A stretch of 64,000 nucleotides of DNA from Cordia subcordata (taxonomy: Eukaryota > Streptophyta > Magnoliopsida > Boraginales > Cordiaceae). Each line of letters opens with the position of its first letter. Position 1 is the stretch's first letter. Below, piece after piece: positions 53,542 through 64,000 of the stretch. The stretch covers positions 5,749,001 through 5,813,000 of the forward strand of contig JAPTOF010000004.1 of NCBI GenBank assembly GCA_028554755.1, read 5' to 3'. The position numbers and the translations under genes were made by a program. A model generated the notes under the pieces. It was not told the DNA's origin, did not search any database, and saw only the letters and a list, made by a program, of their open reading frames with translations.

Positions 53542-55777
53542 CACATATGATCATTCAGCTACTATATATATATATGTCTCTGTGTGTGTGTGAGTGTGTG
53601 TGTTTATATGTATGTATGTATGTAATGTATGTACCGATTTAGTTATTCAAGTGATTAAATCAAATTGAGACACTTACTAAAATAGTGAGCTAAAGTTAGG
53701 TGAATTATTTTAGGTTCTAAGATTTGAGCTTGTTGAACCCTCCAGCTCAATACAAGTAGGTAATAGGTATAATTAACATATGCAGGCAAATAGATGCTGA
53801 GCTTGTTGGTTTCAGACTATGCTATCAGTGGCCGGCTATTGCTGGCTAGTTTGGCCTACACTTGGTGCCTTTCTGAAAATGGAGGATATGCAAAAAGCTT
53901 TAGAGAAAAAAATAAAGACGACCTGTAGATATTAAGGTTTGATCAAGTGTTATTGTACTGTATTACGAAGGATTGAATATGACGTGGGTTTGACCAATAT
54001 ATATATATATATATATATATATGACGTGGGAAATTTATTAGACCTGGTCATTGATATGCGTTCTCCAAGTTAAAAAGTTTAGGATCTCATATGAATTTTT
54101 TTCTTTGGGATCTCCTATATTATGAATTTGAAACTTATTGCGTTATTTGTGAAAAGTTCTCCTAATTTGTTTCTCAATTTTAGGACCTTAGATTACCTAT
54201 ATGATCATGAGTCACATAGTTTTAATATTTGGTGAGCTAAGCGTTCCTTAATGACTAGAGCTTTATGTGGTATGATGAATAAAACATCTAGAAGATGAAT
54301 AGTACTTTTAATATTCTAAAGAAATGGTATAACATAAAACTCATAAACTTCGGTGAAAAAGTTGTTTATAAGAGAAGCTCATAATCTTAAGACGAAAAAA
54401 TTTCTCTTACTTAAAGATCGAGATTATTTAGATAGAATATAATCCACCAATAAATTTAAAAAAGGAAAATGATGAAAAAATCTCATATTTTAAGGTGAAC
54501 CATTGTTTGTCCTTGTGAAGATAACAAAATTTATTGGTTCTAAAATATCATACCTCAACTTAAATGATACTTTGCTAAACTGAATATGCCCTGAACAATT
54601 ATCTCTTATTTTATTAGTAAAACATAGTCTATATCGACAGAAAAGTTTTATTGGAGGTATTACATATAAATAATTTCATTAATAGATGAACAATTTATAT
54701 GACATCATCATATCAAACGAGTAGGATCAAAGTTATTGAGCAGGAAAACTGCGAAGTATTTTTCACTCTACACGAGCAATATATTTTTCATATATGTTAA
54801 AAATATTATCTTCTGATGCTTTTGAAAACTAACACTTGCCAATATATTACATAAGAAGTGAACGTGCTATATGCACTGCTCCTGTAAAAGGAGGGCTATA
54901 TTGGATGTTAATGTAGCTGATTACTCCAAAATCGTTTTCATCTATGAACTCTAAGAAAAATATATCTTCATGGAGTTTATTACTCTAGTAAGAATTTCGC
55001 AATTATTAAAAGGATTTAATCTTTAACGATAATTGAGAAATTATAAGATCTATCTGTACCAATTCAGAAATTTCTTTTATATGTTGATATGGTGGGCCGA
55101 GAGATAAATAAATAGTCTATTTTCTTTAGCGTAGGTTTTACCCTACTCGTTCTTGGTAGGGTTGTTAACAAGACTCATTTAGGTATATATAATAAGGACT
55201 AGCATGCAGTAGCCAGGATACACTTGTGTGTTCCTTCTATATATATAGTGGGAGTAGTAATAGATTTTGCGAACCCACTGCGCTCAATTCCGGTGACATC
55301 GGACACTATAAAGAAAAAGTAGGTATTAGACGGTAGTTTTACCTTAGACTAGACTTGGCGAACTCATTACTCGTCTCGAAAACCCTAATGTCCACCGTGC
55401 AATCCTCTCTAAGATTATTGTTTCACTCCCCAAGCTTAATCTACATCCATCCATCATTTCGACGTTGTAGAAAAACTCCATTCTCTTTTGCTGAACCCTT
55501 TTTCTTGGAAAGTTAAACACGGACTCCCTGATCATCAGTCCCCTCAGATATGTCGTTACTAAACCCAACTCTTGCTTTCACTTTGTCAATATTTTGAGGG
55601 GTTACCTAGGAGTGAAAACACAAGATACGCGCCGTAGCTCGTGTTATGCTTCAGCTTCTTGCTGTCAATAGTCCCTTGAACATCGAACCACTACACGGTA
55701 ATTAGCTCGGCTACCTCACATTTGCCAAACAACAACATTTAAAACATGCAGATTAATTACTTGGTCAAGATTATTTA
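53542..55777. other. upstream region of the ammonium transporter; no further gene seen
   Basis: (TA)n and (GT)n runs lie within 53563..53602 and a TATG run at 53608..53623, all in the putative promoter. (TA)n at 53998..54022 is flanked by two copies of ATGACGTGGG. The rest is AT-rich with no recognised gene. Confidence 0.5.
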
Positions 55778-55866
55778 GGAGTTTTTTTTAATAAATACAC
55801 CTAGTTTTAACATTCCTTTTAGGAATACCCTAGTCTAAAAACTTTTTCGAATATGCCCTTTTTGGC
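55778..55866 (+). repeat. left terminal inverted repeat of MULE-2
   Basis: Reverse-complement partner of 63355..63442; same GGAGTTTTTTTT start as MULE-1. Confidence 0.88.
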
Positions 55867-56745
55867 ATTTTAATAGCCAAAATCAGTGTTTGAAGAATGA
55901 ATATTCCTTCATTTAATACTTCTGTAATGGTCAACGCAATTTTGTTACTTGAAAAAACATTTGTTTGTTGAAAAACCGAAATGTGCCTAGATTTGAATTT
56001 GAAATATTGGCTTGTGATAAAGGCTCCTCGTAAGCTGGGTTCGATTTTTCAAAAGCCGATTTCGGCATTTCAAATGCTTAACGTTATTTAGCCTTTAAAG
56101 GTCGATCGACCTTCTCTCCTCCCTCACCCATGATTTTTCCCTTCTTCCCCATATTTCTCCCCTATAAAAACCCTCCCAAACTCTTCCATTTTCACCCAAA
56201 AAAAGCTCCAAGCCTAGAAAATTGCCTAATCTTGTAAGTTTTCAAACTTCTATTGATTTATATTTTAGATTTTCATGTTCATATGCATATGTTGTGTATA
56301 TATATGTATGTGTATGTGGTTGTTGATGTAGATGTTATATATGTTGTATATGTATATGTATATGTATAGTATAGTTATATGTATAGGCATATCTATATGT
56401 ATATGATATAGTTTTTTTTGAGTTATATAAATTTAGAAATTTAAGAATTTTATGAGTTATTTGAATTAGAAATTTAAGAATTGTTAGGAAATGTATTAAT
56501 TAATATATATAGAATGATTTTTAGAATTTTTGTAATGAAATGAAATGTAGGATTTTATTAGATTTATAAGAATTTATAGGAAGTTTCGAATTTAATAATT
56601 ATTATTATTGTGATTATTATTATTGTTGCTGTTGTTGTTGTTGTTCTCGTTGTTGTTATTGCTATTATTATTATTATTGTTGTTGTTGTTTTTGTTATTG
56701 TTGTTAAATCATTATTACATTTAATGTATGATTGCAGGATATGTT

Positions 56746-57786
56746 ATGGCTTACAGACCTATATCAGAGGATACTTCCTTTCTCTTGCATTATGCTCAGC
56801 ACAAGACACACCTAATGATAAGGGGTACCTCGCAGAAAGAGGTGCAAGTCCCTTGATGCGATAAGCATCTCTATGATGAGCTTGAGCACTCTCGAGTTCA
56901 GAAGGCATCGGGGCGCGCGAGATTTTTTGGTTGTTACATGGTAGGCATCTACGAGCTTCATTTTCCCATGCTGACATCCCTTGTTGAGAGGTGGAGGGCA
57001 GGGACTCATACATTTCACCTCACCTGCAGAGCGGCTACCATTACCCTGCAGGATACGATGGTATTGTAGGGTTTACTTGTACATAGTAAAGCTATGTCAG
57101 TGTTGGAGAAATAGCGGATCCAGGTTACTGATTGGCAACAGCTCTTCCAAGAGGTATGTGGCATTATGGTGCTCGAAGAGGCCATTCATTCAAAAATTGG
57201 CAAAATGCGGTTGGCTGAGTTGAGGAAGGCATGCACAGAAACTCGTCCGGTGGATCCTACCCTTGAAGAGGCAGAGCTACGTGCTTGTTTTTGGATCTTC
57301 TCATTCTTAAATTGTCATCATTTCGTTGATGTCAATGGTAATTTGGGAGACATGAATTGGTTGTTTATGCTACGGGTCTTTGGTAGGATTAATTCTTTAA
57401 ATTGGGATGTTGTAGCACTTGCATATATTTATCATCAGTTTGATCTATGTGCATATGGTGAGAGGACTAACTTATGCGGTAGATTTATTTTTATGTAGGT
57501 TCTAAAATATTCATTTATGTATTTGTACAGTTAATAGAATTCCTTAGGTTAATAATGTTGTTATTTATGTGTAGTGGTGGTTATTCGATATTTTTAGACC
57601 CACGCTCCATCGGCCCAATGTGCGGAAGTCACAACAGGCATAGTATGATAGAACTTACCGGGCAAGCCCCGAGGAGCGATGTACGTTTGGTCGAAGGAGT
57701 TTCAGGATACAGCAAATGGGAGGTTTACTTGTGCTCTGGGATACGTTGGACAAGATGCAATCTGACTAGGTTCGATAAAGATGGAG

Positions 57787-57860
<74 letters not shown>

Positions 57861-59330
57861 TTTTTATAGCAATAGCTATTCAAATTTAACTAATCTTGTT
57901 AAAACAAATACCATTACAGTTCAATTGGCAACCGTATAACTGTACATTTGAAAAGCTGCCACATTATTGGACTGAGGGGTCTGCCTGGTGGAGGGCCAAA
58001 GTCCCTCTAATTTTTAAGAGAATGGTGGAGTACTATCAATCGAATAGGCTGATGCACTAGTCAATCCCAGATCTATCGTTACCGGCTACCTCAGTGGACC
58101 ATATAAAAGGGAAAGAGAAAATCAAGGACCCGCTCGAGTTAGCATGCTTGCGTGGTATGTGGGACAACTCTGCAAGGGTAATAGCTGAGGAAAGCCAGAT
58201 GCAGTGGCCTTGGAAGAGTGTATGCAGTGGTACCGACGTCCCTGTATTACGATGATTGGCCATTCCATTTCAGAGTAGACGCATCGGGGTTGTCTTACAC
58301 ACGTTCAGGACACAAAACATCTCGTAAGTTTACATCATATTGTTTTCAATTCTTTATTTTTGTGGTGTAAGCATTAATTAATGTTATTATATTCTATGTG
58401 ATGTCTAGGAGGCTATGACGGGAAGTGTGTATCACCATTTGCGTCGCGGGTCCTAGCCGTATAGTTAGGGCATTTTCTTTACTGATCATTTTTGGCTTGA
58501 GATAAATGCTCAGATAGATGAGATGCAGCAAGCATTGCATCGGACACGACACCAGTATGTTTAGGACACATCCACATAATTCAATGTCCCTACGTCCATA
58601 TTAATGTAACAAGCACTGCCACCCCAGTTGACACAGCCATTGTAGACCCCATAGCATACTCCCATGTGAACGTACTTACAGCCACAGTGGTCCCTGCCGT
58701 CATTGTAGACTCTGATGTCGTCGTAGCAGACTTAGTAAGCATCTAGTGGTCCCACCTCTTCACATACTTCAAGTAGTCCCCTCAATTCTCTCAGCTCACA
58801 CCAAGCGACACCGTACATACCTCGAGCCTATCATCGTCGACACACAACTTCGGTGGATCGTAAGGCTTCATGCAATTCACTCTATTAGGCTATACTATCC
58901 CGTCCTTCGTGACGATCCAATTGGCTCTGATATGTGCCACACAGCCTTCCCAGTTTGTGTACGAGTCTAGTTGGATGCAACAACCATCATTTGGGAGTAT
59001 ACCGACACATACGAGTGGCTTAGTTGACCAGGAGACTGGCTAACTAAGTGAGAATGCCCTTCGCATTGAGGACTTTCTTAATGAGAATGTTCTTGTTATC
59101 CATGACAAACCACAGGTTGAGACACAGGCAGTACAGGCTCTATAGACACAGGTCAACACTCAGTTGTCTTAGTCCCAATAGACATAGGAAGAGCCTTCAT
59201 AGTTGCAGGCAAATCAGGGATCTCGGGAGAAGAAGAGGAAATAGTCGCGCGAGCATAGCCCGACTTGAGAGCAGCCATCTTGAAAGAAGAAAGAACATTC
59301 TCTAAGTTGTAGGACTCGAGATTGGAGGCG
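56746..59330 (+). pseudogene. plant mobile domain (MAIN-like) gene of MULE-2
   Basis: A leader exon ends CTTGTAAGT near 56232. The intron, rich in GTT/ATT triplets, ends TTGCAG at 56737 and the ATG follows at 56746 (MAYRPISEDTSFLLHYAQH). After a frameshift: ARFFGCYMVG, LVERWRAGTHTFHL, RAATITLQDT, MNWLFMLRVF, VVALAYIYHQF; an intron near 57498; WWLFDIFRPTL; a TA/CA microsatellite at 57789..57856; then LPHYWTEGSAWWRAKVPL, the PMD C-terminal motif. A long hydrophilic tail reaches about 59330: SENALRIEDFLNENVLVIHD, then a Gln-rich and Lys/Arg-rich end (GSREKKRK). The tail frame holds six TAG and two TGA codons over about 90 codons, at positions where CAG or CGA would fit the Gln/Arg-rich context. 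Non-functional. Confidence 0.85.
57789..57856. repeat. compound microsatellite (TA)n(CA)n inside the MULE-2 PMD gene
   Basis: About 30 bp TA then about 36 bp CA, within the PMD gene; either intronic or an insertion in the reading frame. Confidence 0.93.
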
Positions 59331-59689
59331 TTAGATTTTCATGTTTTTTTTTAGTGGATCATATAGTTTTTTTGTAAATATTTTAGCAAAACTATGTTTC
59401 ACTTTTCATTTTTTTCTTTGGTTTAGTTAGCAAAACTATGTTTCATTTTTTTCATTGTTTGTTTTTTTGTTATTTGGTCCATCATATTAGTGTGCTGTTA
59501 CAAATTATAAATTATATTCATGCATAGTTCAATCGCAAATGAAGCTAATATTAAGCAAAGTTGATTTCAATGCAACATGGAAAATAGAGAATTCTCATAA
59601 ATTTGCATGCATTACAATAAAAGGATTTTACATTACATTACATTTCATGACATTACATGTAAACGTTAATACAAGTATTATGGTGCTTC

Positions 59690-62600
59690 AATACATGGAT
59701 TTCCGGGGCAATTGGTGTGGTTGTGCCCTTGCTAACGACAATTTGTACACGTTCTTCGACCAACTTGGTCCAAACGGTCAATTTCGTTATGGATACGTCT
59801 TCTTCCTGCTTGATTTCTCCTTTTCTGTAGCAACTGTCCTGGGTTAGGTTGTTGTTGCCATGCGGGTGCTTGTGACCCATAATCCTCATGTCCCAAAGGC
59901 TTAAACGGCTTCGAGTATGTTGTTTTGCACGCTTTCACTGCATATTCCTTTGGAATCAGGGTTTCGGTTTGTATTTGCAGATATCATGCCAAGGCTTGGG
60001 CATGTAAACATGGCAAGTGATAAGTTGTCCACTTACCACAAGTACACGTCTTCTCATGAAATCTAACTATTTGTGTATGTTGGGTTATGGCTCAAAGTCC
60101 AAACCCTTAAAAATTAGGAAAGAATTTTAATGAGAGTTAAAATTTTAGTTATGGTAAGAGTCTTAATTATGATAGAATTGATAGATTAGGAAATCCTTTG
60201 TCTTGGAGGACGAGGAAATCTCCTCTATAAATAGGACTTTTGCATTAGTTGTAAAAAGTGTGCCTTAGAAGTGCCTTAGGGCCACACCCCATGGGGGTGT
60301 GGGTGAGAGAGAGAGCCTGAGAGCATCAAGAGTATCTTATATTCGTTCTAGTCCTGTTGAGGATAGAACCATTATAAGAACTCTATGGAGGAGGGTTTAG
60401 ACTTTTCTGTCTATGCAAAAAGTCATCACCTGAGTTGTAACCATTATTATTGAATAGTGGAATTTATCCCAGAGGGGATCGTGGACGTAGGCAGAGGGCC
60501 GAACCACGTTTAATTGTGCATATTCTTTTCTCGTTACTCGTGCTTTAATTTCACTGCGTGAGTGTGTGTTATGCGTCCTAATTTCCCAACAGTGTATAAA
60601 TGAAGCCGGTAAATGTCTAACTCTGTGTAGTTCCAGTTGCATAATGAAAATTGAAAACGTTGTGATGGTGTGAATGTGCCTCCCATACTAGGGTGGACAA
60701 TTTGTTAGCCCGCCAAATGCTTAGCATTTACCGAGCGATTATAGAAGTATTCCACTAGCTTCATAAAAATGTGCAATACTAATGCAGTGATTGGTAAGCA
60801 TCTTGTACCAACAAGAACAATATTGAAATATTCAACACTATTTATCGTTATCATACCCCAACGAGCACCTCTATCTGCACAAATGGTCCAAATCGATATA
60901 TCGATTTCAGATAGAAAGTCGTACACCTTCTTTGTAGCCCTGCTGAATGTCGGGTCAATTTCAAGAATTTTCTGCATTATTGCATTACTGCATTATGTTT
61001 GCGTACTTGATATTCTTTGCCAGCTAACCAATATAAATCTTTTACATATTGGTTTTGGACTTGTTTTATCATGTTGCTTTTCAAATGTCTCAGGCATATT
61101 CGATATTTTATATGTAATTGCCCATCAAATGAGATATCTTCCATAGCAACAAGGATCCCTTGATGTCGGTCAGATATTATACATACCCCTCCATTCCATG
61201 AAGAAAATGTTGATACACATGATGGAGGAACCATGGCCAACTATCTGTTGTCTTTGTATCAACAATGGCAAGTGCCAATGGAAATACTTTTCCAGTTGCA
61301 TCTATCATTAACGCTGTAAAAAGATGACCCTTGTATTGACCCCGTAGATGGGTACCATCGAGTGAGAGATGGATCAATAATGTTTCAATGCTGCGATGCT
61401 TAATGCAAATGCCCAGAATACATGGTAAAAAATTTTGTATTCTAGCATCAAACCAGGAAAGAATCTGTAAGTTACGATCGTCCCTGGATTCTTTGCCTTT
61501 ATAGCTCTAAAAAACCATGGAAGTAACTAGTAAGAGGTGTGTCAATCGCTGTAGACTAGTTTGATTGCCTTATTTCAGCCATGCCATGCCTTCCTATAAG
61601 ATATGTCCACCTTAAGTTTTTCCTTAATGTGAGCTCGAACAAAACTAACCTCGAAATCAGGCTTATGTTTTACAAAATGTCTGACCATAAATTCGACCAG
61701 GTCAGTGGTAACATTTCTATGCCCAGACTGTCTATTGTAACCCAAACAATTGTGCACACATAGTACTTTGTTATCCTAAACTGACGGTGTGTGAATTTTT
61801 TAATTGCACATAAGTTCCATCTGTATAGATTATCAGGGTTGTTACTTTTGTAAGAAACAAGGTACAGACTTGGTTCGGGCTTATCGACCTTGTATTCATG
61901 CTGTACACTTATTGCGTACATCTGTATGACTCTTTGAACATCTTTTTCTGACGAAAAAATAATGCCTACGACCAACTCCTTCTTATCAGGGTCCCAAACT
62001 GGGTTGTTTACAAGCAAATATATCTTATTCATATAATTTTCTTGTGTAACAGTGTGGAACTTTGCAGGTTCAAACCCCTCGACTATCGGTACTACACTGC
62101 TGCTTGAACCATCTCCTAATTATCATCGTTATCATCATTGTACTAGGCATTAACATCATTCAAGGTGACATCCTTGTCATTTTCTTTGACTTCGGATTGA
62201 AATGTCTTCATATCCAAGTCCAACCTCGTATACGGGCTGACGGCATGTGATATCCCTACTACATTAAATGTGCCATATGAAGACACATTTAATGTGCAAA
62301 TTTTGCCATGGTTGTTGTAATGTTGATCCCTTCCTCCTTGTAACTAGTTGCCGCTGCATTCAGATCGGGGACAACACCATAAATAGGGACATCACTAACA
62401 GGCTAGGGAATGTCTACGTCATCGCTATGTACGTCATTATAGATATCCATAGTACGCATGTAATTGGGATCGCAAGCCATCTGAAACATGTCCCGAAACT
62501 TTTCATTGTTAGTAACTGTGCTCATATTGAAGTATGGATATTGATAGTTTATGAATGCCGATCAGAACTGAAGACGTAACTTAACTTTGTCGACTCCGTA

Positions 62601-62767
62601 ATGCAAATTAAGCATGTCATAAATACTATAAACGAATCCATTATATGATTTGTCTTGTATTATTTTTACTTTACGTGTTGGCTTTGTAGTCTCATAATTT
62701 ACACCGTAAGGGCTATTGATTTTTGGCCATCCTAGTGTAAAAGAACAGTGGCTGAGTTAGGATTCAT
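59690..62767 (-). pseudogene. MULE transposase pseudogene of MULE-2
   Basis: Minus strand from ATG 62767 (MNPNSATVLLH, same start as MULE-1). After a frameshift: ETTKPTRKVKIIQDKSYNGF. Then PVWDPDKKELVVGIIFSS, GHRNVTTDLVEFMVRHF, the catalytic segments SLDGTHLRGQYKGHL (about 61359) and ISDRHQGI (about 61175), RICLRHLKSNMIKQVQNQ and RWGMITINSVEYFN. Beyond the solo LTR insertion: a SWIM zinc finger CTCGKWTTYHLPCLH (about 60050..60008) and a zinc knuckle CTNCR.QGHNHTNC (about 59745) with TAG at the dot. Several frameshifts and stops. Clearly the same family as the MULE-1 transposase, but it retains the C-terminal zinc domains that MULE-1 has lost. Confidence 0.9.
60078..60591 (+). mobile_element. 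solo LTR of a second copia-type family, inside MULE-2 transposase
   Basis: 514 bp, TGTTGGGTTATGG...TTTCCCAACA, flanked by a perfect 5-bp duplication GTGTA (60073..60077 and 60592..60596). Contains TATAAATAGG at about 60226. The CACCCCATGGGGGTG block and a stem-loop CGTGGACGTAGGC...GCCGAACCACG at 60480..60508 are shared with the otherwise different LTRs at 2.6 and 7.8 kb. Internal sequence lost by LTR-LTR recombination. Confidence 0.92.
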
Positions 62768-63354
62768 ATATATATGTATATTTTTTGGAGTGGGTGATTT
62801 TATGAAATTTTTTATGGTTTACTTTATGCAAATTTTGGATGGTTGAATGAATTTTGGGAGGGTTGAATAAAGTTTTGGACCAAAATTTGAACGGTTCAGA
62901 GAAGGAGCAACTGGAGGTGTACATAGAGCTTTTAGCAACACAATTTAGGCATTTGAAGTTCCTTTCATTTTTTCACATGTCGTAAAATGGTACCTTGTCA
63001 TGTCTACTGATGAGAGCTTCGAGTCCCCACAATCAACACAAGGTTGACTTCGTTTTTTTTCAAAAGTCATTTGACTGTTGAACTAACGACTTTGGCTGCC
63101 CCCAAGTCAGGATTATATTCGCTTATGAGATATGTCAGTGATGTCAGCAAATTTCATTTTTTAAATTCCGAATTTGTTTGCCATGTTGTCAGGAATATAT
63201 CGCTGGCAGATTTTGGTTTTTGAAACATCGAGTTCTCACTTTGGCTATTGAAACACCGTTTTCATTTCTTCAAATGCAGACTTTTGGGAATCCTCTTGGC
63301 ATATTGTCAGACAAGCAACTTTTGATTTTTCAAAAGCCAAACATTTTTCCAAAA

Positions 63355-63442
63355 GTCAAAAAGGGTAGATTTGCACACGTTTTTTAAACTAGGGTATTTT
63401 TGAAAGGAATGTAAAAAGCAGGGTTATTTATAAAAAAAATCC
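63355..63442 (-). repeat. right terminal inverted repeat of MULE-2
   Basis: Reverse-complement partner of 55778..55866. Confidence 0.88.
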
Positions 63443-63706
63443 GTCTATTTCGGGAAATGCCTTTTTTTTGTATTAAGATTATAATGTACATTACTCGAGA
63501 TTAATAGTAATTTAAGTGGTGGAGACATGAATTTGAATCCCATGGAAAATAGGGTTGGATTAGGGGTGGAGGTTGCCAGAAAATAAATGTGCAGACTATT
63601 CATTGGTAAAGAAAAGTTAAATTATACTTAGAATTAGGTGTAGGATTATACCATTTCCAGTATCTTGTGTCACTTCCCCATACAATCGCGAGTTTTTTAG
63701 ATTTAA

Positions 63707-63921
63707 AGCTAGTTTGGATTAACTTTTTTCAAAAGTATTTTTTTAACAGCTTTTGAAAAAAGTGTTTTTATTTTTTTCAAAAGCTAAAATTTTTGACTTC
63801 TAAAAAAAGTTATAAATGAGTTTTTTTTTCAAAGTTTCAACTTTTTTGAAGCGAAACCAAATGGTTATTAAAAAAAATATTTTTTCAAAAAAAAGTGTTT
63901 TTTTTCCAATCCAAACAGGCC
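63707..63921. mobile_element. MITE of the GGCC.GTTTGGAT terminal family
   Basis: Left AGCTAGTTTGGATTAAC, right in reverse complement GGCCTGTTTGGATTGG. About 215 bp with internally complementary T-rich and A-rich halves, non-coding. Fourth member of this family in the window; target duplication unclear. Confidence 0.6.
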
Positions 63922-64000
63922 ATTAATGAAGAAAGCCTACATGAAATTAGTGCAAAACGTGTATTAGTTGCATGCCGCGTGACTTTGTAGTACTAAACTT

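Larger units (their letters stand above)
55778..63442. mobile_element. Mutator-like element MULE-2 carrying transposase and plant-mobile-domain genes
   Basis: 7,665 bp. Terminal inverted repeats of about 90 bp: left 55778..55866 begins GGAGTTTTTTTTAATAAATA, right 63355..63442 in reverse complement begins GGATTTTTTTTATAAATAAC. Shared blocks include ACATTCCTTT and AATACCCTAGT.TAAAAA. Flanking 9-mers GATTATTTA and GTCTATTTC match at 6 of 9, consistent with an old target duplication. The layout equals MULE-1: PMD gene on the plus strand behind a leader intron, transposase on the minus strand, converging near 59.3-59.7 kb. A copia-type solo LTR (60078..60591) inserted later. Both genes are decayed. 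Confidence 0.9.

Noticed and set aside
56610..56864. 84-codon frame starting with a Val/Ile run
   Set aside because: Starts in the GTT/ATT-rich leader intron of the PMD gene and is out of frame with the PMD ATG.

Overview
The window is nuclear DNA of a flowering plant, most likely a eudicot or another non-grass angiosperm. It is AT-rich, its genes have spliced GT-AG introns, it carries plant families (class III peroxidases, a Nodulin-like/NFD4-type carrier, an AMT2-type ammonium transporter), and most of it is plant transposable elements in several nested layers. The species cannot be told from the sequence.

Host genes. Five loci are supported. Two class III peroxidase genes lie on the minus strand: one at the left edge (exons 1-2 only; the rest is outside the window) and a complete four-exon copy at 13.2-16.0 kb. 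A two-exon MFS/Nodulin-like transporter is at 25.3-27.3 kb (minus). A small 90-residue acidic/basic-tailed protein of unknown function is at 49.2 kb (plus). A three-exon AMT2-type ammonium transporter is at 50.2-53.5 kb (minus), with a hAT-type non-autonomous element in its first intron. The transporter and peroxidases are ordinary housekeeping or stress genes and do not form a visible pathway.

Mobile layer. From 2.58 to 8.19 kb is a full-length but inactivated Ty1/copia retrotransposon with both LTRs and a 5-bp target duplication (ATTAT). It sits inside an older TRIM-like tandem repeat and carries a dense array of TTGAC (W-box) motifs in its leader. A LINE-type RNase H fragment lies at 12.3-12.7 kb. 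Foldback elements, MITEs, SINEs and Helitron ends fill 16-34 kb and 40-46 kb.

The most interesting components are two Mutator-like elements, at 34.66-39.32 kb (9-bp target duplication ACTTTTGTG, about 110-bp terminal inverted repeats) and 55.78-63.44 kb (about 90-bp terminal inverted repeats). Each carries two convergent genes: a MULE transposase entering from the right end and a plant-mobile-domain (PMD, MAIN-like) gene entering from the left end behind an intron in its 5' leader. This layout is like the two-gene MuDR element, with the PMD gene in the accessory position. Both copies are dead: many in-frame stops sit where CAG or CGA codons are expected, which suggests deamination of methylated cytosine. 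The first has an internal deletion at the gene junction. The second was later hit by a copia-type element that survives as a solo LTR with target duplication GTGTA.

The remaining intergenic DNA is AT-rich with microsatellites. No tRNA, rRNA or CRISPR was seen.
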